This document shows positions 1 to 8,632 of a DNA stretch of 64,000 nucleotides, one piece after another (positions within the stretch are counted from its first letter, which is position 1; the number at the start of each line of letters is the position of its first letter). This DNA is from Streptomyces sp. sk2.1. GTDB taxonomy: Bacteria; Actinomycetota; Actinomycetes; Streptomycetales; Streptomycetaceae. The stretch spans positions 1,209,275-1,273,274 of the forward strand of contig NZ_RDBO01000020.1 of assembly GCF_008120935.1 (NCBI RefSeq). The letters are read 5' to 3'. Under the pieces are notes generated by a model. That model made no database searches and was not told the origin of the DNA. It was given only the letters and a program-made list of their open reading frames with translations. Both the position numbers and the translations under genes were made by a program.

Positions 1-2
1 CC

Positions 3-1178
3 TCAGCCGCCCGAGGTGTCCAGCTCCGCGTCCGGGCTGACGCCCGCGCAGTCGTACGGGTCCTTCAGCCAGCCGTCCGGCAGCACCACGCGGTTGTTGC
101 CCGAGGTGCGTCCGCGCGGCCCGTCCGCGCCGTCCGGCCACGGCTGGTCCAGGTCCAGCTCCGCGAGCTGCCCGGCCAGCTCCTCCAGCGAGGAGGTGAC
201 CGCGAGCTTCTTGCGCATCTCGGAGCCGACCGAGAAGCCCTTGAGGTACCAGGCGACGTGCTTGCGGAAGTCGATCACGCCCCGCGCCTCGTCGCCGATC
301 CACTCGCCGAGCAGCGTCGCGTGCCGCACCATGACGTCGGCGACCTCGCGCAGCCCCGGCGCCGCGCCGGTACGGGGCGCGTCCGGGCCGGACACCGCCC
401 CCGCGTCCTCGAAGGCGTTCACCAGGTCGCCGAAGAGCCAGGGCCGGCCCAGGCAGCCGCGCCCCACGACCACGCCGTCGCAGCCGGTCTCGCGCATCAT
501 CCGCAGCGCGTCGTCCGCGCACCAGATGTCGCCGTTGCCCAGGACGGGGATCTCCGGGACGTGCTCCTTGAGCCGGGCGATGGCGTCCCAGTCGGCGGTC
601 CCGCCGTAGTGCTGGGCGGCCGTCCTGCCGTGCAGGGCGACGGCCGTGACGCCCTCCTCGACCGCGATCCGGCCCGCGTCCAGGTAGGTGGTGTGGTCGT
701 CGTCGATGCCCTTGCGCATCTTGATGGTGACCGGCAGGTCGCCCGCGTTGGAGACTGCCTGGTTGAGGATCGCCCGCAGCAGCGGCCGCTTGTACGGGAG
801 GGCCGAGCCGCCGCCCTTGCGGGTCACCTTGGGGACCGGGCAGCCGAAGTTCAGGTCGATGTGGTCGGCGAGGTCCTCGTCGACGATCATCCGGACGGCC
901 TTGCCGACGGTGACCGGGTCCACTCCGTACAGCTGGATCGAGCGCGGGGTCTCGCTCGCGTCGAAGTGGATGAGCTGCATGGTCTTCTCGTTGCGCTCGA
1001 CCAGCGCCCGCGTGGTGATCATCTCGCTGACGAACAGCCCCTTGCCGCCGGAGAACTCCCGGCACAGGGTGCGGAAGGGGGCGTTGGTGATACCGGCCAT
1101 GGGGGCCAGCACCACGGGCGGCTGCACCGTGTGCGGGCCGATCCGGAGCTGCGGGGGCGAGGGGGCGAGCGTGGTCAT
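3..1178 (-). CDS. dusB: tRNA-dihydrouridine synthase (DusB type)
   Basis: A 391-residue FMN-dependent enzyme that reduces uridine to dihydrouridine in the tRNA D-arm. The TIM-barrel family signatures are visible: an APMAGITNAPFR segment near residue 25, the substrate/cofactor motif NFGCPVPKVTRKGGGSAL around residue 110 with the catalytic Cys, and a GNGDIW phosphate-binding turn near residue 215. Length is slightly above the usual 320-370 because of the N- and C-terminal tails. The gene is complete; its stop lies at the window edge. It is divergent from the MFS gene that follows. The ATG start is only two bases behind a GGAG, so a slightly different start remains possible. Confidence 0.93.
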   Translation of the reverse strand: MTTLAPSPPQLRIGPHTVQPPVVLAPMAGITNAPFRTLCREFSGGKGLFVSEMITTRALVERNEKTMQLIHFDASETPRSIQLYGVDPVTVGKAVRMIVDEDLADHIDLNFGCPVPKVTRKGGGSALPYKRPLLRAILNQAVSNAGDLPVTIKMRKGIDDDHTTYLDAGRIAVEEGVTAVALHGRTAAQHYGGTADWDAIARLKEHVPEIPVLGNGDIWCADDALRMMRETGCDGVVVGRGCLGRPWLFGDLVNAFEDAGAVSGPDAPRTGAAPGLREVADVMVRHATLLGEWIGDEARGVIDFRKHVAWYLKGFSVGSEMRKKLAVTSSLEELAGQLAELDLDQPWPDGADGPRGRTSGNNRVVLPDGWLKDPYDCAGVSPDAELDTSGG

Positions 1179-1248
1179 TGCTCCATTGTCGCGTACCGGG
1201 CGACGCGGCCCACCGGCGGAGTTCGTTAGTTAAACGTACTATCCATGT

Positions 1249-2730
1249 ATGCCTGAGCTGAGCCCCCGCCGACGGCAGTTGGTACTGGCGATCTGCTGCA
1301 TGAGCCTGCTGATCGTCAGTCTCGACAACACCGTGCTCAATGTCGCCCTGCCCGCCATGCAGAAGGAACTGCACGCCACCGTCGCGGGCATGCAGTGGAC
1401 GATCGACGCCTACACCCTCGTCCTGGCCTCGCTGCTGATGCTCGCGGGCTCCACCGCCGACCGGATCGGGCGCCGGAAGGTCTTCAAGGCCGGGCTCGTC
1501 CTGTTCACCCTCGGTTCGCTGCTCTGCTCGCTGGCGCCGAACCTGGAGTCGCTGGTGGCGTTCCGGATGGTGCAGGCGGTGGGCGGCTCGATGCTCAACC
1601 CCGTCGCGATGTCGATCATCACCAACACCTTCACCGACCCGCGCGAGCGGGCCCGCGCCATCGGGGTGTGGGGCGGTGTCGTCGGCATCTCCATGGCCGC
1701 GGGGCCGCTGGTCGGCGGTCTGCTGGTGGACTCGGTCGGCTGGCGGTCGATCTTCTGGGTCAACCTGCCGGTCGGGATCGTCGCGTTCCTGCTCACCTGG
1801 CGCTACGTCCCCGAGTCCCGCGCCCCGCGGCCGCGCCGCCCCGACCCGGTGGGGCAGCTGCTGGTGATCGGGCTCCTCGGCTCGCTGACGTACGCGATCA
1901 TCGAGGCGCCCTCGGCGGGCTGGACCTCGGCCCGCATCCTGGTCTTCGCCGTGCTCGCCGCGGGCTCGCTCGTCGGACTGCTGCTGTACGAGTCCCGGCG
2001 CGCCGAACCCCTCATCGACCTGCGGTTCTTCCACAGCGCCCCGTTCAGCGGCGCCACCGCCATCGCGGTCTGCTCGTTCGCCGCGCTGAGCGGGTTCCTC
2101 TTCCTCAACACCCTGTACCTGCAGAACGTGCGCGGGCTGAGCGCCCTGCACGCCGGTCTGTACATGCTGCCGATGGCGGCCCTCACCTTCGTCTGCGCGC
2201 CGCTCTCGGGGCGGCTCGTCGGCAGCCGCGGGCCCCGGCTGCCGCTGCTCGTGGCCGGCGTGGCCATGACGGCGTGCGGGGTGCTGTTCGCCGCGCTCGA
2301 CGCGGAGACGGACGACACCCTGCTGTTCACCGGCTTCGTGCTGTTCGGACTCGGCTTCGGCATGGTGAACGCGCCGATCACCAACACCGCCGTCTCCGGG
2401 ATGCCGCGCGCACAGGCCGGGGTGGCGGCCGCGGTCGCCTCCACCAGCCGGCAGATCGGCGGGACGCTCGGGGTCGCCGTGATCGGCGCCGTGCTGGCGG
2501 CTGGGGTGGCGGGCACCGGGTCGCCGCGCGGCGCCGCGTACGCCACCGCCTTCACGGACGCGAGCAGGCCCGCCTGGTGGATCATCGGCGGGTGCGGGCT
2601 GTGCGTGCTGCTGGTGGGGGCGCTGACCAGCGGGCGCTGGGCGCGGGAGACGGCGCGCCGGACCGCGGAGCGGCTGGAGCCGAAGTCCTCCCCGGCCGGG
2701 GACCGGACCTCGGCGGACTCCAGGTCCTGA
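1249..2730 (+). CDS. MFS drug exporter, DHA2 (EmrB/QacA) family
   Basis: A 493-residue membrane transporter of the 14-helix proton-driven multidrug exporter family. The N-terminus has the DHA2 pattern LDNTVLNVALPAMQ in helix 1, followed by the conserved DRIGRRK loop (motif A) and GPLVGG in helix 5 (antiporter motif C). It probably exports a small molecule; the substrate cannot be read from sequence. A TACTAT hexamer at 1237-1242 lies just seven bases before the ATG and there is no Shine-Dalgarno, so the mRNA may be leaderless (inference). No regulator gene sits next to it on this side, so control may come from elsewhere. Confidence 0.9.
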   Translation: MPELSPRRRQLVLAICCMSLLIVSLDNTVLNVALPAMQKELHATVAGMQWTIDAYTLVLASLLMLAGSTADRIGRRKVFKAGLVLFTLGSLLCSLAPNLESLVAFRMVQAVGGSMLNPVAMSIITNTFTDPRERARAIGVWGGVVGISMAAGPLVGGLLVDSVGWRSIFWVNLPVGIVAFLLTWRYVPESRAPRPRRPDPVGQLLVIGLLGSLTYAIIEAPSAGWTSARILVFAVLAAGSLVGLLLYESRRAEPLIDLRFFHSAPFSGATAIAVCSFAALSGFLFLNTLYLQNVRGLSALHAGLYMLPMAALTFVCAPLSGRLVGSRGPRLPLLVAGVAMTACGVLFAALDAETDDTLLFTGFVLFGLGFGMVNAPITNTAVSGMPRAQAGVAAAVASTSRQIGGTLGVAVIGAVLAAGVAGTGSPRGAAYATAFTDASRPAWWIIGGCGLCVLLVGALTSGRWARETARRTAERLEPKSSPAGDRTSADSRS

Positions 2731-2735
2731 GGGCC

Positions 2736-2835
2736 CGCCGGACGGCCTGCGCCGGGTGACCGCCGGACGGCCTGCGCCGGGTGACCGCCGGACGGCCTGC
2801 GCCGGGTGACCGCCGGACGGCCTGCGCCGGGTGAC
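2736..2835. repeat. Four perfect tandem copies of a 25-bp unit
   Basis: Four exact head-to-tail copies (2736-2760, 2761-2785, 2786-2810, 2811-2835) of a GC-rich unit beginning CGCCGGACGG and ending GGGTGAC fill the gap between the convergent MFS and XRE genes. Each unit carries complementary GCCGG/CCGGC segments, so transcripts from either side could fold; it may take the place of an ordinary terminator. Confidence 0.95.
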
Positions 2836-2883
2836 CGCCCGGTCGTGGGCCGGTCGCGGCCGGAGGCCGACGGCCTCTCCGGT

Positions 2884-3795
2884 TCAGAGGCCGTCCGACA
2901 GGCTCCAGAGGCGCCGCAGCCGCTGCGCGGTCTCCTCGTCGGCGGGGGCGTACGTCACCATGCGCGGCCCGGACGAGGGGCCGAGCCACAGGTCGGTGTG
3001 TTCCAGACGGAGCAGTCCGACGTGGGCGTTGCGGAAGACCTTGGCCCGGGCGCCGGCGCCCACCACCTCGTGCCGCGCCCAGATCTCCCGGAACTCCGGC
3101 GAGAGCTCCAGCCGCTGGAGGAGCGCCTTCCACGCGGGCTCGGCCAGGTGCTCGGCCATCGCCCCGCGGAACTTGGCGGCCATCAGCCGGGTCGCCTCGT
3201 GGAGGTCCACGACGGAGGAGCGCCATTGCGGGTTGGTGTACGCGAGGATCATGCAGTTGCGGTCCTCGGGGGCGACCGCGTCCAGGTCGCAGAACAGCCG
3301 GCCGTAGGTCCTGTTGTACGCGAGGATGTCGTAGCGGCTGTTCTGGACGCAGGCCGGGATGGGGTCCAGCTGCTCCAGCATCCGGCGCAGCGCCGGGGTC
3401 ACGCTCGGGCACTCCGTGTCCGGCGACGGGTCGACGGCGGCGGCCAGCGAGAAGAGGTGGCCGCGCTCGCCGGGGTCGAGCAGCAGGGCGCGGGCGAGGG
3501 CGTCGAGGACCTGGGGCGAGACCTGGATGTCGCGGGCCTGCTCCAGCCAGGTGTACCAGGTGACGCCCACGGCGGAGAGCTGGGGGACCTCCTCGCGGCG
3601 CAGTCCGGGGGTGCGCCTGCGCGGTCCCCGGGGCAGCCCGACCTGTTCGGGGGTGATCCGCTCGCGGCGGCTGCGCAGGAAGCCCGCGAGCTCGTGGCGG
3701 CGGACCTCGGGCGCGGACGGCTCCGCGGGGCGCGGGGGTTCGTGCCGGGCCGGGGCCGGTCGCGTCGCCGGTGCCCCGGGCGGGTTCTGCGCCAT
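2884..3795 (-). CDS. XRE-family regulator with MmyB-like ligand-binding domain
   Basis: A DNA-binding regulator of about 303 residues. An N-terminal helix-turn-helix region contains the hallmark GLRREEVPQLSAVGVTWYTWLEQ segment of the Streptomyces MmyB-type regulators, and the C-terminal part matches the PAS-like ligand-binding domain of that family. The start at 3795 is preferred because a GGAGG lies ten bases upstream; an in-frame ATG at 3804 is only one base from that site. The gene is divergent from the MFS exporter at 3906, and two matching palindromes lie between them, so it probably controls that exporter and itself. The ligand is unknown. Confidence 0.87.
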   Translation of the reverse strand: MAQNPPGAPATRPAPARHEPPRPAEPSAPEVRRHELAGFLRSRRERITPEQVGLPRGPRRRTPGLRREEVPQLSAVGVTWYTWLEQARDIQVSPQVLDALARALLLDPGERGHLFSLAAAVDPSPDTECPSVTPALRRMLEQLDPIPACVQNSRYDILAYNRTYGRLFCDLDAVAPEDRNCMILAYTNPQWRSSVVDLHEATRLMAAKFRGAMAEHLAEPAWKALLQRLELSPEFREIWARHEVVGAGARAKVFRNAHVGLLRLEHTDLWLGPSSGPRMVTYAPADEETAQRLRRLWSLSDGL

Positions 3796-3845
3796 CGTCG
3801 TCATGCCTCCAGCCTGCCGAACGGGCCGACCCCGTGCCGGGTGCT

Positions 3846-3878
3846 CCTGGTACCAGGATAAGGACACTCTGGTACCAG
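3846..3878. promoter_or_regulatory. Twin palindromic operator between XRE regulator and MFS gene
   Basis: A perfect 12-bp palindrome CCTGGTACCAGG at 3846-3857 and a 10-bp version CTGGTACCAG at 3869-3878 have centres 22 bp apart, which is two turns of DNA helix. They occupy the divergent promoter region, 28 bases before the MFS start. The likely binder is the adjacent XRE/MmyB regulator (inference from position and symmetry). Confidence 0.7.
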
Positions 3879-3905
3879 GCTGGGCGAGCGGCGACGCTCG
3901 ATGGC

Positions 3906-5375
3906 GTGAGTCAATCAACCGTACGGACGCAAGGCATCGCCCCCTCCCCCGCCGTGGTGCGGCACGACCACCCCACGCCGGTCCTCGGTGCGCTCGGGCT
4001 GTTCACCGTGCTGCTCGGCGCGGCGCTGCCGCTCATCGACTTCTTCATCGTGAACGTCGCCCTGCCGACGATCGACCGCGACCTGGCCGCCGGTCCCGCC
4101 GTGCTCGAACTGGTCGTCGCGGGGTACGCCCTCGCCTACGCCGTGCTGCTCGTGGTCGGCGGCCGGCTCGGCGACATGGCGGGGCGGCGCCGGCTCTTCC
4201 TGCTGGGCATGGCCGCCTTCGGTCTCACCTCGCTCGCCTGCGGGCTCGCCCCGGGCGCCTGGACGCTCGTCGGGGCGCGGGTCGCGCAGGGTGCCGCGGC
4301 CGCGCTGATGCTGCCGCAGGTGCTCGCCACCATCCAGGCGGCCACCTCGGGGCACCGCAGGGCACGGGCGATGAGCCTGTACGGGGCGACCGCCGGGCTC
4401 TCCATGGTCGCGGGCCAGATGCTCGGCGGGGTCCTCGTCGCCGCCGCGCCGCTGTCCTCGGTGTTCGGCCAGAGCGCGGGGTGGCGTTCGGTGTTCCTGG
4501 TGAACGTGCCGGTGGCGGCGGTGGGGCTGGTGCTGGCCGCCCGTGCCGTGCCGGAGACCCGCTCGGACCGGCCCGCGCCGGTCGACGTGCCGGGCACGCT
4601 GCTGCTGACCGCGTCGCTGGTGACGCTGCTCGCCCCGCTGACGGAGGGGCGCGCGGCCGGGTGGCCGGTGTGGACCTGGGTGTGCCTGGCCCTGTTCCCG
4701 TTCTCCGCGTACGCCTTCTACCGGGTCGAGCTGCGGGCCGACCGGCTCGGGCGGGAGCCGCTGGTGCCGCCGAGCCTGCTGCGGCTGGAGTCGCTGCGGC
4801 GCGGGCTGGCGCTGGTGGTGCCGTTCTCGATCGGCTTCGGCGGCTTCATGTTCGTCATCGCGGTCGCCCTCCAGCAGGGGCTGCGGCTGGGTCCGGCGGC
4901 GGCGGGGCTGGCGCTGGCCCCGATGGCGGCGGCCTTCTTCGCGGCGTCGCTCGCCGGTCCGCGGCTGGTGCGGCGGTACGGCAGCCGGGTCGTGACGGCG
5001 GGCGGGCTGATCCAGGCGACGGGCGTGCTGGTGCTCGCGCTCACGGTGTGGGGGCGGTGGCCGGGGCTCGGGCCGCTGGGACTGCTGCCGGGCGTGGCGG
5101 TCGCCGGGCTGGGGCAGGGGCTCCAGCTGCCCGTCCTCTTCCGCATCGTGCTCTCCGGCGTACCGGCCGCGCGGGCCGGGGTGGGCGGCGGGGTGATGAC
5201 GACGACCCAGCAGGCGTCGCTGGCACTGGGCGTGGCCACGCTCGGCGCCCTGTTCCTCTCCCTGGTCCCGGGCTCGGGCATGCGGGACGCGCTGGTCGTG
5301 ACGCTGCTGGTGCAGCTGGCCGCGGTCGTGCTGACGACGCTGCTCAGTCTGCGGCTGCCGCGCCGGGTGGTGTGA
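3906..5375 (+). CDS. MFS transporter, DHA2-like
   Basis: A membrane transporter of about 489 residues with the DHA2 signature LIDFFIVNVALPTIDRDL in the first helix, a GDMAGRRR motif A loop, and a dozen or more hydrophobic helices. The GTG at 3906 is chosen as start because the longer reading frame runs back through the operator and into the regulator gene, and the family homology begins right after it. No strong ribosome site is visible. Its divergent position to an MmyB-type regulator is the usual arrangement for a ligand-induced exporter. Substrate unknown. Confidence 0.87.
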   Translation: MSQSTVRTQGIAPSPAVVRHDHPTPVLGALGLFTVLLGAALPLIDFFIVNVALPTIDRDLAAGPAVLELVVAGYALAYAVLLVVGGRLGDMAGRRRLFLLGMAAFGLTSLACGLAPGAWTLVGARVAQGAAAALMLPQVLATIQAATSGHRRARAMSLYGATAGLSMVAGQMLGGVLVAAAPLSSVFGQSAGWRSVFLVNVPVAAVGLVLAARAVPETRSDRPAPVDVPGTLLLTASLVTLLAPLTEGRAAGWPVWTWVCLALFPFSAYAFYRVELRADRLGREPLVPPSLLRLESLRRGLALVVPFSIGFGGFMFVIAVALQQGLRLGPAAAGLALAPMAAAFFAASLAGPRLVRRYGSRVVTAGGLIQATGVLVLALTVWGRWPGLGPLGLLPGVAVAGLGQGLQLPVLFRIVLSGVPAARAGVGGGVMTTTQQASLALGVATLGALFLSLVPGSGMRDALVVTLLVQLAAVVLTTLLSLRLPRRVV

Positions 5376-5397
5376 ACGCGGGGCGTCGGGCAAAGGG

Positions 5398-5432
5398 CGT
5401 GGGCCCGGATCACCAGGTGATCCGGGCCCACG
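5398..5432. terminator. Bidirectional terminator hairpin
   Basis: A 35-bp inverted repeat with 17 complementary bases on each side of a single central base (arms 5398-5414 and 5416-5432). It sits between the convergent MFS gene and the DUF6243 gene and can serve both. Confidence 0.85.
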
Positions 5433-5455
5433 GTCGTGCGGGTGGTGCGGAGGCG

Positions 5456-5704
5456 TCAGCCCCGGTCCGACGCTTCCTGACCGGCGGTCTCCGGCTGCGC
5501 GGAGGTGTCCGCGGCATCCGGCTGCGCCTCGGGGGCCGTGCCCGGCTGCGCGCGCTCGCGCATCCTGCGCAGCAGCTCCTGCTTCTGGTCGGCCGCCGCC
5601 TTGCGGTCGGTGACGCGGGCGGAGCCCACGCCCTGCTGGTCGGCGCGGGACAGCTTCTTGCGCTGTCCGCCCACGCCGAGGAGGTTGTTGCGGCTCTTGG
5701 CCAC
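5456..5704 (-). CDS. DUF6243 family small protein
   Basis: An 82-residue, highly charged protein beginning MAKSRNNLLGVGGQRKKLSR, the conserved start of a small Streptomyces family known as DUF6243. The N-terminal half is basic (KAAADQKQELLRRMRERA forms a likely helix) and the C-terminal half is rich in Pro, Ala, Glu and Gln, probably disordered. The GTG start has a GGGAGA seven or so bases upstream. No function is known; the composition would fit nucleic-acid or ribosome association, but that is only a guess. Confidence 0.8.
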   Translation of the reverse strand: MAKSRNNLLGVGGQRKKLSRADQQGVGSARVTDRKAAADQKQELLRRMRERAQPGTAPEAQPDAADTSAQPETAGQEASDRG

Positions 5705-6012
5705 GGTGTTCTCCCGTTCATGGTGCGAAGTGAGGTCTGGGGCGACCTGGGTTCAGTCCGGTGGGCGGCGGGTGGTCGGACCCGCCGCGCTCTCACTCGT
5801 AGATCTGGAAGAACGAAGACATGGCGGCACCGTACCCCGGCCCCCTCCGCCGTCGCACCCGCTTTTCGCCCGGTCGGGCGCGGAGGCGGAAGCGGGCGCG
5901 GACACGGAGGCGGGCCCGGAAGCGGGAGCGGACACAGGTGCGGGCGCGGGACCGGACGCGCCGAAGCCCCGGCTCCGTGCGGGAACCGGGGCTTCGTACG
6001 TGGTGCGGTGGA
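5705..6012. other. Intergenic stretch with purine-rich imperfect repeats
   Basis: About 308 bases between glyS and the DUF6243 gene. Positions 5875-5960 hold imperfect repeats of GCGGACAC and GGAAGCGGG blocks; the short frames here lack the family resemblance or start signals of a gene. It includes the glyS terminator (5962-5996) and should carry the DUF6243 promoter, which I cannot pinpoint. Confidence 0.5.
5962..5996 (-). terminator. glyS terminator hairpin
   Basis: An 11-bp perfect stem (5962-5972 with 5986-5996) and 13-base loop directly after the glyS stop codon; no U-run, as is usual for GC-rich actinobacteria. Confidence 0.75.
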
Positions 6013-7395
6013 TCAGCAGCCGATGAGGCGGGCGGCGAGGTACGCCTGGATCTGGTCCAGGGAGACGCGCTCCTGCTTCATCGTGTCGCGCTCGCGCACG
6101 GTCACCGCGTTGTCGTCGAGGGTGTCGAAGTCGACGGTGACGCAGAACGGGGTGCCGATCTCGTCCTGACGGCGGTAGCGGCGGCCGATGGCACCCGCGT
6201 CGTCGAACTCGATGTTCCAGTTCTTCCGCAGGTCGGCCGCGAGGCCCTTGGCCTTCGGCGACAGCTGCTGGTTGCGCGACAGCGGCAGGACGGCGACCTT
6301 GACCGGCGCCAGGCGCGGGTCGAGACGCATCACGGTGCGCTTCTCCATGACGCCCTTGGCGTTGGGCGCCTCGTCCTCGATGTAGGCGTCGAGGAGGAAG
6401 GCGAGCATCGCGCGCCCGACACCGGCCGCCGGCTCGATGACGTACGGGGTCCAGCGCTCGCCGGCCTCCTGGTCGAAGTAGAGCAGGTCGGTGCCCGAGG
6501 CCTCGGAGTGCGCCTTGAGGTCGTAGTCCGTGCGGTTGGCGACGCCCTCCAGCTCACCCCACTCGCTGCCGCCGAAGCGGAAGCGGTACTCGATGTCGGC
6601 GGTGCGCTTGGAGTAGTGGGAGAGCTTCTCCTTCGGGTGCTCGTACCAGCGCATGTTCTCCTCGCGCATGCCGAGGTCCGTGTACCAGTTCCAGCGCTGG
6701 TCCATCCAGTACTGCTGCCACTCCTCGTCCTCGCCCGGCTTGACGAAGAACTCCATCTCCATCTGCTCGAACTCGCGGGTGCGGAAGATGAAGTTGCCCG
6801 GCGTGATCTCGTTGCGGAAGGACTTGCCCATCTGGGCGATGCCGAACGGCGGCTTCTTGCGCGAGGTCTGCAGGACCTGGCCGAAGTTGGTGAAGATGCC
6901 CTGGGCGGTCTCGGGGCGCAGGTAGGCGACCGAGCCGGAGTCCTGGGTCGGGCCGAGGTGGGTGGAGAGCAGACCCGAGAACTGCTTGGGCTCGGTGAAG
7001 GTGCCCTTGTTGCCGCAGTTGGGGCAGTTGAGCTCGGTCAGGCCGTTCGCGGGCGCGTGGCCGTGCTTCTCCTCGTACGCCTCCTCCAGGTGGTCGGCGC
7101 GGAAGCGCTTGTGACAGGAGGTGCACTCGGTCAGCGGGTCGGTGAACGTGGCGACGTGGCCGGAGGCGGACCAGACCTCGGGGGCGAGGATGACCGACGA
7201 GTCGATGCCGACCACGTCCTCGCGCGCGGTGACCATGTAGCGCCACCACTGGCGCTTGAGGTTCTCCTTCATCTCGACACCCAGCGGCCCGTAGTCCCAG
7301 GCGGCCCGCTGGCCTCCGTAGATCTCGCTGCAGGGATAGACGAAGCCACGGCGCTTGCTCAGGCTGACGATGGAGTCGATCTTGTCGGCGGCCAC
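6013..7395 (-). CDS. glyS: Glycyl-tRNA synthetase (dimeric class II)
   Basis: A 460-residue class II aminoacyl-tRNA synthetase that charges tRNA-Gly. It is the eukaryote-like homodimeric type, not the GlyQ/GlyS heterotetramer. Visible are motif 2 ([25 protein letters not shown] near residue 190), motif 3 around [14 protein letters not shown] near 345, and the C-terminal anticodon-binding domain ending in a [15 protein letters not shown] segment. A CxxC...CxxC insert ([15 protein letters not shown], residues about 92-130) suggests a zinc-binding insertion. GTG start. It is divergent from znuA. No T-box sequence is seen upstream. Confidence 0.96.
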   Translation of the reverse strand: MAADKIDSIVSLSKRRGFVYPCSEIYGGQRAAWDYGPLGVEMKENLKRQWWRYMVTAREDVVGIDSSVILAPEVWSASGHVATFTDPLTECTSCHKRFRADHLEEAYEEKHGHAPANGLTELNCPNCGNKGTFTEPKQFSGLLSTHLGPTQDSGSVAYLRPETAQGIFTNFGQVLQTSRKKPPFGIAQMGKSFRNEITPGNFIFRTREFEQMEMEFFVKPGEDEEWQQYWMDQRWNWYTDLGMREENMRWYEHPKEKLSHYSKRTADIEYRFRFGGSEWGELEGVANRTDYDLKAHSEASGTDLLYFDQEAGERWTPYVIEPAAGVGRAMLAFLLDAYIEDEAPNAKGVMEKRTVMRLDPRLAPVKVAVLPLSRNQQLSPKAKGLAADLRKNWNIEFDDAGAIGRRYRRQDEIGTPFCVTVDFDTLDDNAVTVRERDTMKQERVSLDQIQAYLAARLIGC

Positions 7396-7579
7396 GGTGC
7401 TCTCTTCATTACGACGACGAAAACGGACAGGGGTGACGCGAAGCGCCTCGGTGGGGGGTGGTGTTCGGGAGGCGGGTGGGCGAATACCTCAGATTACCGG
7501 CGGGCACGCCCCTCCGATCAAATCGGTATCGGCACGGCCGGTCACCGCGACCGGTCACATGGTCATCTCATCGGGCTTG

Positions 7580-7617
7580 TTGACAATCGTTTCCAGTTTT
7601 GTTGAAAATGACTGTCA
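7580..7617 (+). promoter_or_regulatory. Paired Zur boxes over the znuA promoter
   Basis: Two 15-bp elements, TGACAATCGTTTCCA (7581-7595) and TGAAAATGACTGTCA (7603-7617), have centres 22 bp apart and resemble the Streptomyces Zur consensus (TGAAAATNATTTTCA-like). A -35-like TTGACA overlaps the first box (7580-7585) and a -10-like GAAAAT the second (7604-7609), with an 18-base spacer. Zinc-bound Zur, encoded at the end of the same cluster, would block RNA polymerase here. Confidence 0.75.
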
Positions 7618-8594
7618 TGAACGTAAGCCGCCTCATACCCACCGCCGCCGTCGCCGGAGCGGTCGCCCTCGGCCTCACGGCCCTCACCGCCTGCTCCTCC
7701 TCGGACGCCGCGGACCACAAGAACGGCGACAAGCTGGACGTGGTGGCCTCGTTCTATCCGATGCAGTTCCTGGCCGAGCGCATAGGCGGCGACCACGTCT
7801 CCGTCACCACGCTGACCAAGCCGGGCGTCGAACCGCACGACCTGGAGCTCAGCCCGCGGCAGATCGGCGGGCTCACCGACGCCGACTACATCCTGTACCT
7901 CAAGGGCATCCAGCCCGCCGTGGACGACGCCATCGAGCAGTCCGGGGCGAAGGACGCCGTCGACGCCGCGAAGCTCACCACGCTGGAGAAGCACGGCACC
8001 GAGGCCGGCGGCGACGATCACGAGCACGGGGCCGAGGGCGACGAGCACGGTCACGAACACGGCGACGAGGCCGGCGGCGACCCCCACGTCTGGCTGGACC
8101 CGGTGAAGTACGCCGAGGTCGCCGAGGGCGTCGGCAAGTCCCTGGAGAAGGCCGACCCGGACCACGCCGCGGACTACCGCAAGAACACCCGGGCCCTGGT
8201 CACCGAGCTCGACGGCCTGGACAAGGCGTTCGAGGACGGGCTGCGGAACACCGCCACCAGGACCTTCATCACCACCCACTCCGCCTTCGGCTACCTCGCC
8301 GAGCGCTACGGCCTCGTCCAGGAGGGCATCGCCGGCGTCGACCCCGAGGCCGAGCCCAGCCCCGCCCGGATCGACGAGATCCACACCATCGCGAAGAAGG
8401 ACAAGGCCACCACCGTGTTCTTCGAGACGCTCGCCAGCGACCGGACCGCGAAGACCCTCGCCCGGGACACCGGCCTGAGGACCGGCGTCCTGGACCCGCT
8501 CGAAGGAATCACGGACAAGTCCGAGGGCGCCGACTACACCGAGGTCATGCGGTCCAACCTCGCGGCCCTCCAGAAGGCGCTCGGCGCGAAGTGA
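7617..8594 (+). CDS. znuA: Zinc ABC transporter substrate-binding lipoprotein
   Basis: A 325-residue cluster-9 (ZnuA/AdcA) metal-binding lipoprotein that captures zinc outside the membrane. The signal peptide ends in a lipobox LTAC with Cys26. A His/Asp/Glu-rich loop (DHEHGAEGDEHGHEHGDE, around residues 130-150) is the typical zinc-collecting loop, and conserved metal-ligand regions follow (HVWLDP, TTHSAFGY, GVDPEAEPSP). The ATG at 7617 is the last base of a Zur box and has no Shine-Dalgarno; with a -10-like hexamer ending eight bases earlier, a leaderless mRNA is likely. In-frame ATG at 7608 and TTG at 7599 are less likely starts. First gene of znuA-znuC-znuB. Confidence 0.93.
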   Translation: MNVSRLIPTAAVAGAVALGLTALTACSSSDAADHKNGDKLDVVASFYPMQFLAERIGGDHVSVTTLTKPGVEPHDLELSPRQIGGLTDADYILYLKGIQPAVDDAIEQSGAKDAVDAAKLTTLEKHGTEAGGDDHEHGAEGDEHGHEHGDEAGGDPHVWLDPVKYAEVAEGVGKSLEKADPDHAADYRKNTRALVTELDGLDKAFEDGLRNTATRTFITTHSAFGYLAERYGLVQEGIAGVDPEAEPSPARIDEIHTIAKKDKATTVFFETLASDRTAKTLARDTGLRTGVLDPLEGITDKSEGADYTEVMRSNLAALQKALGAK

Positions 8595-8632
8595 CCCACG
8601 CAACACCCGCCACAGCAGCATCGGAGGCGTCC

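Noticed and set aside
1410-2585. Antisense frames across the first MFS gene
   Set aside because: They mirror membrane-helix codons and have no ribosome sites or known families.
3359-6169. A 936-residue open frame on the plus strand
   Set aside because: It runs across the XRE regulator and MFS genes in another frame, is Arg/Gly/Ala-rich without domains, and is a typical high-GC shadow.
7396-7560. A T-box riboswitch upstream of glyS
   Set aside because: No AGGGTGGNACCGCG-type box or terminator pair is present on the glyS strand.
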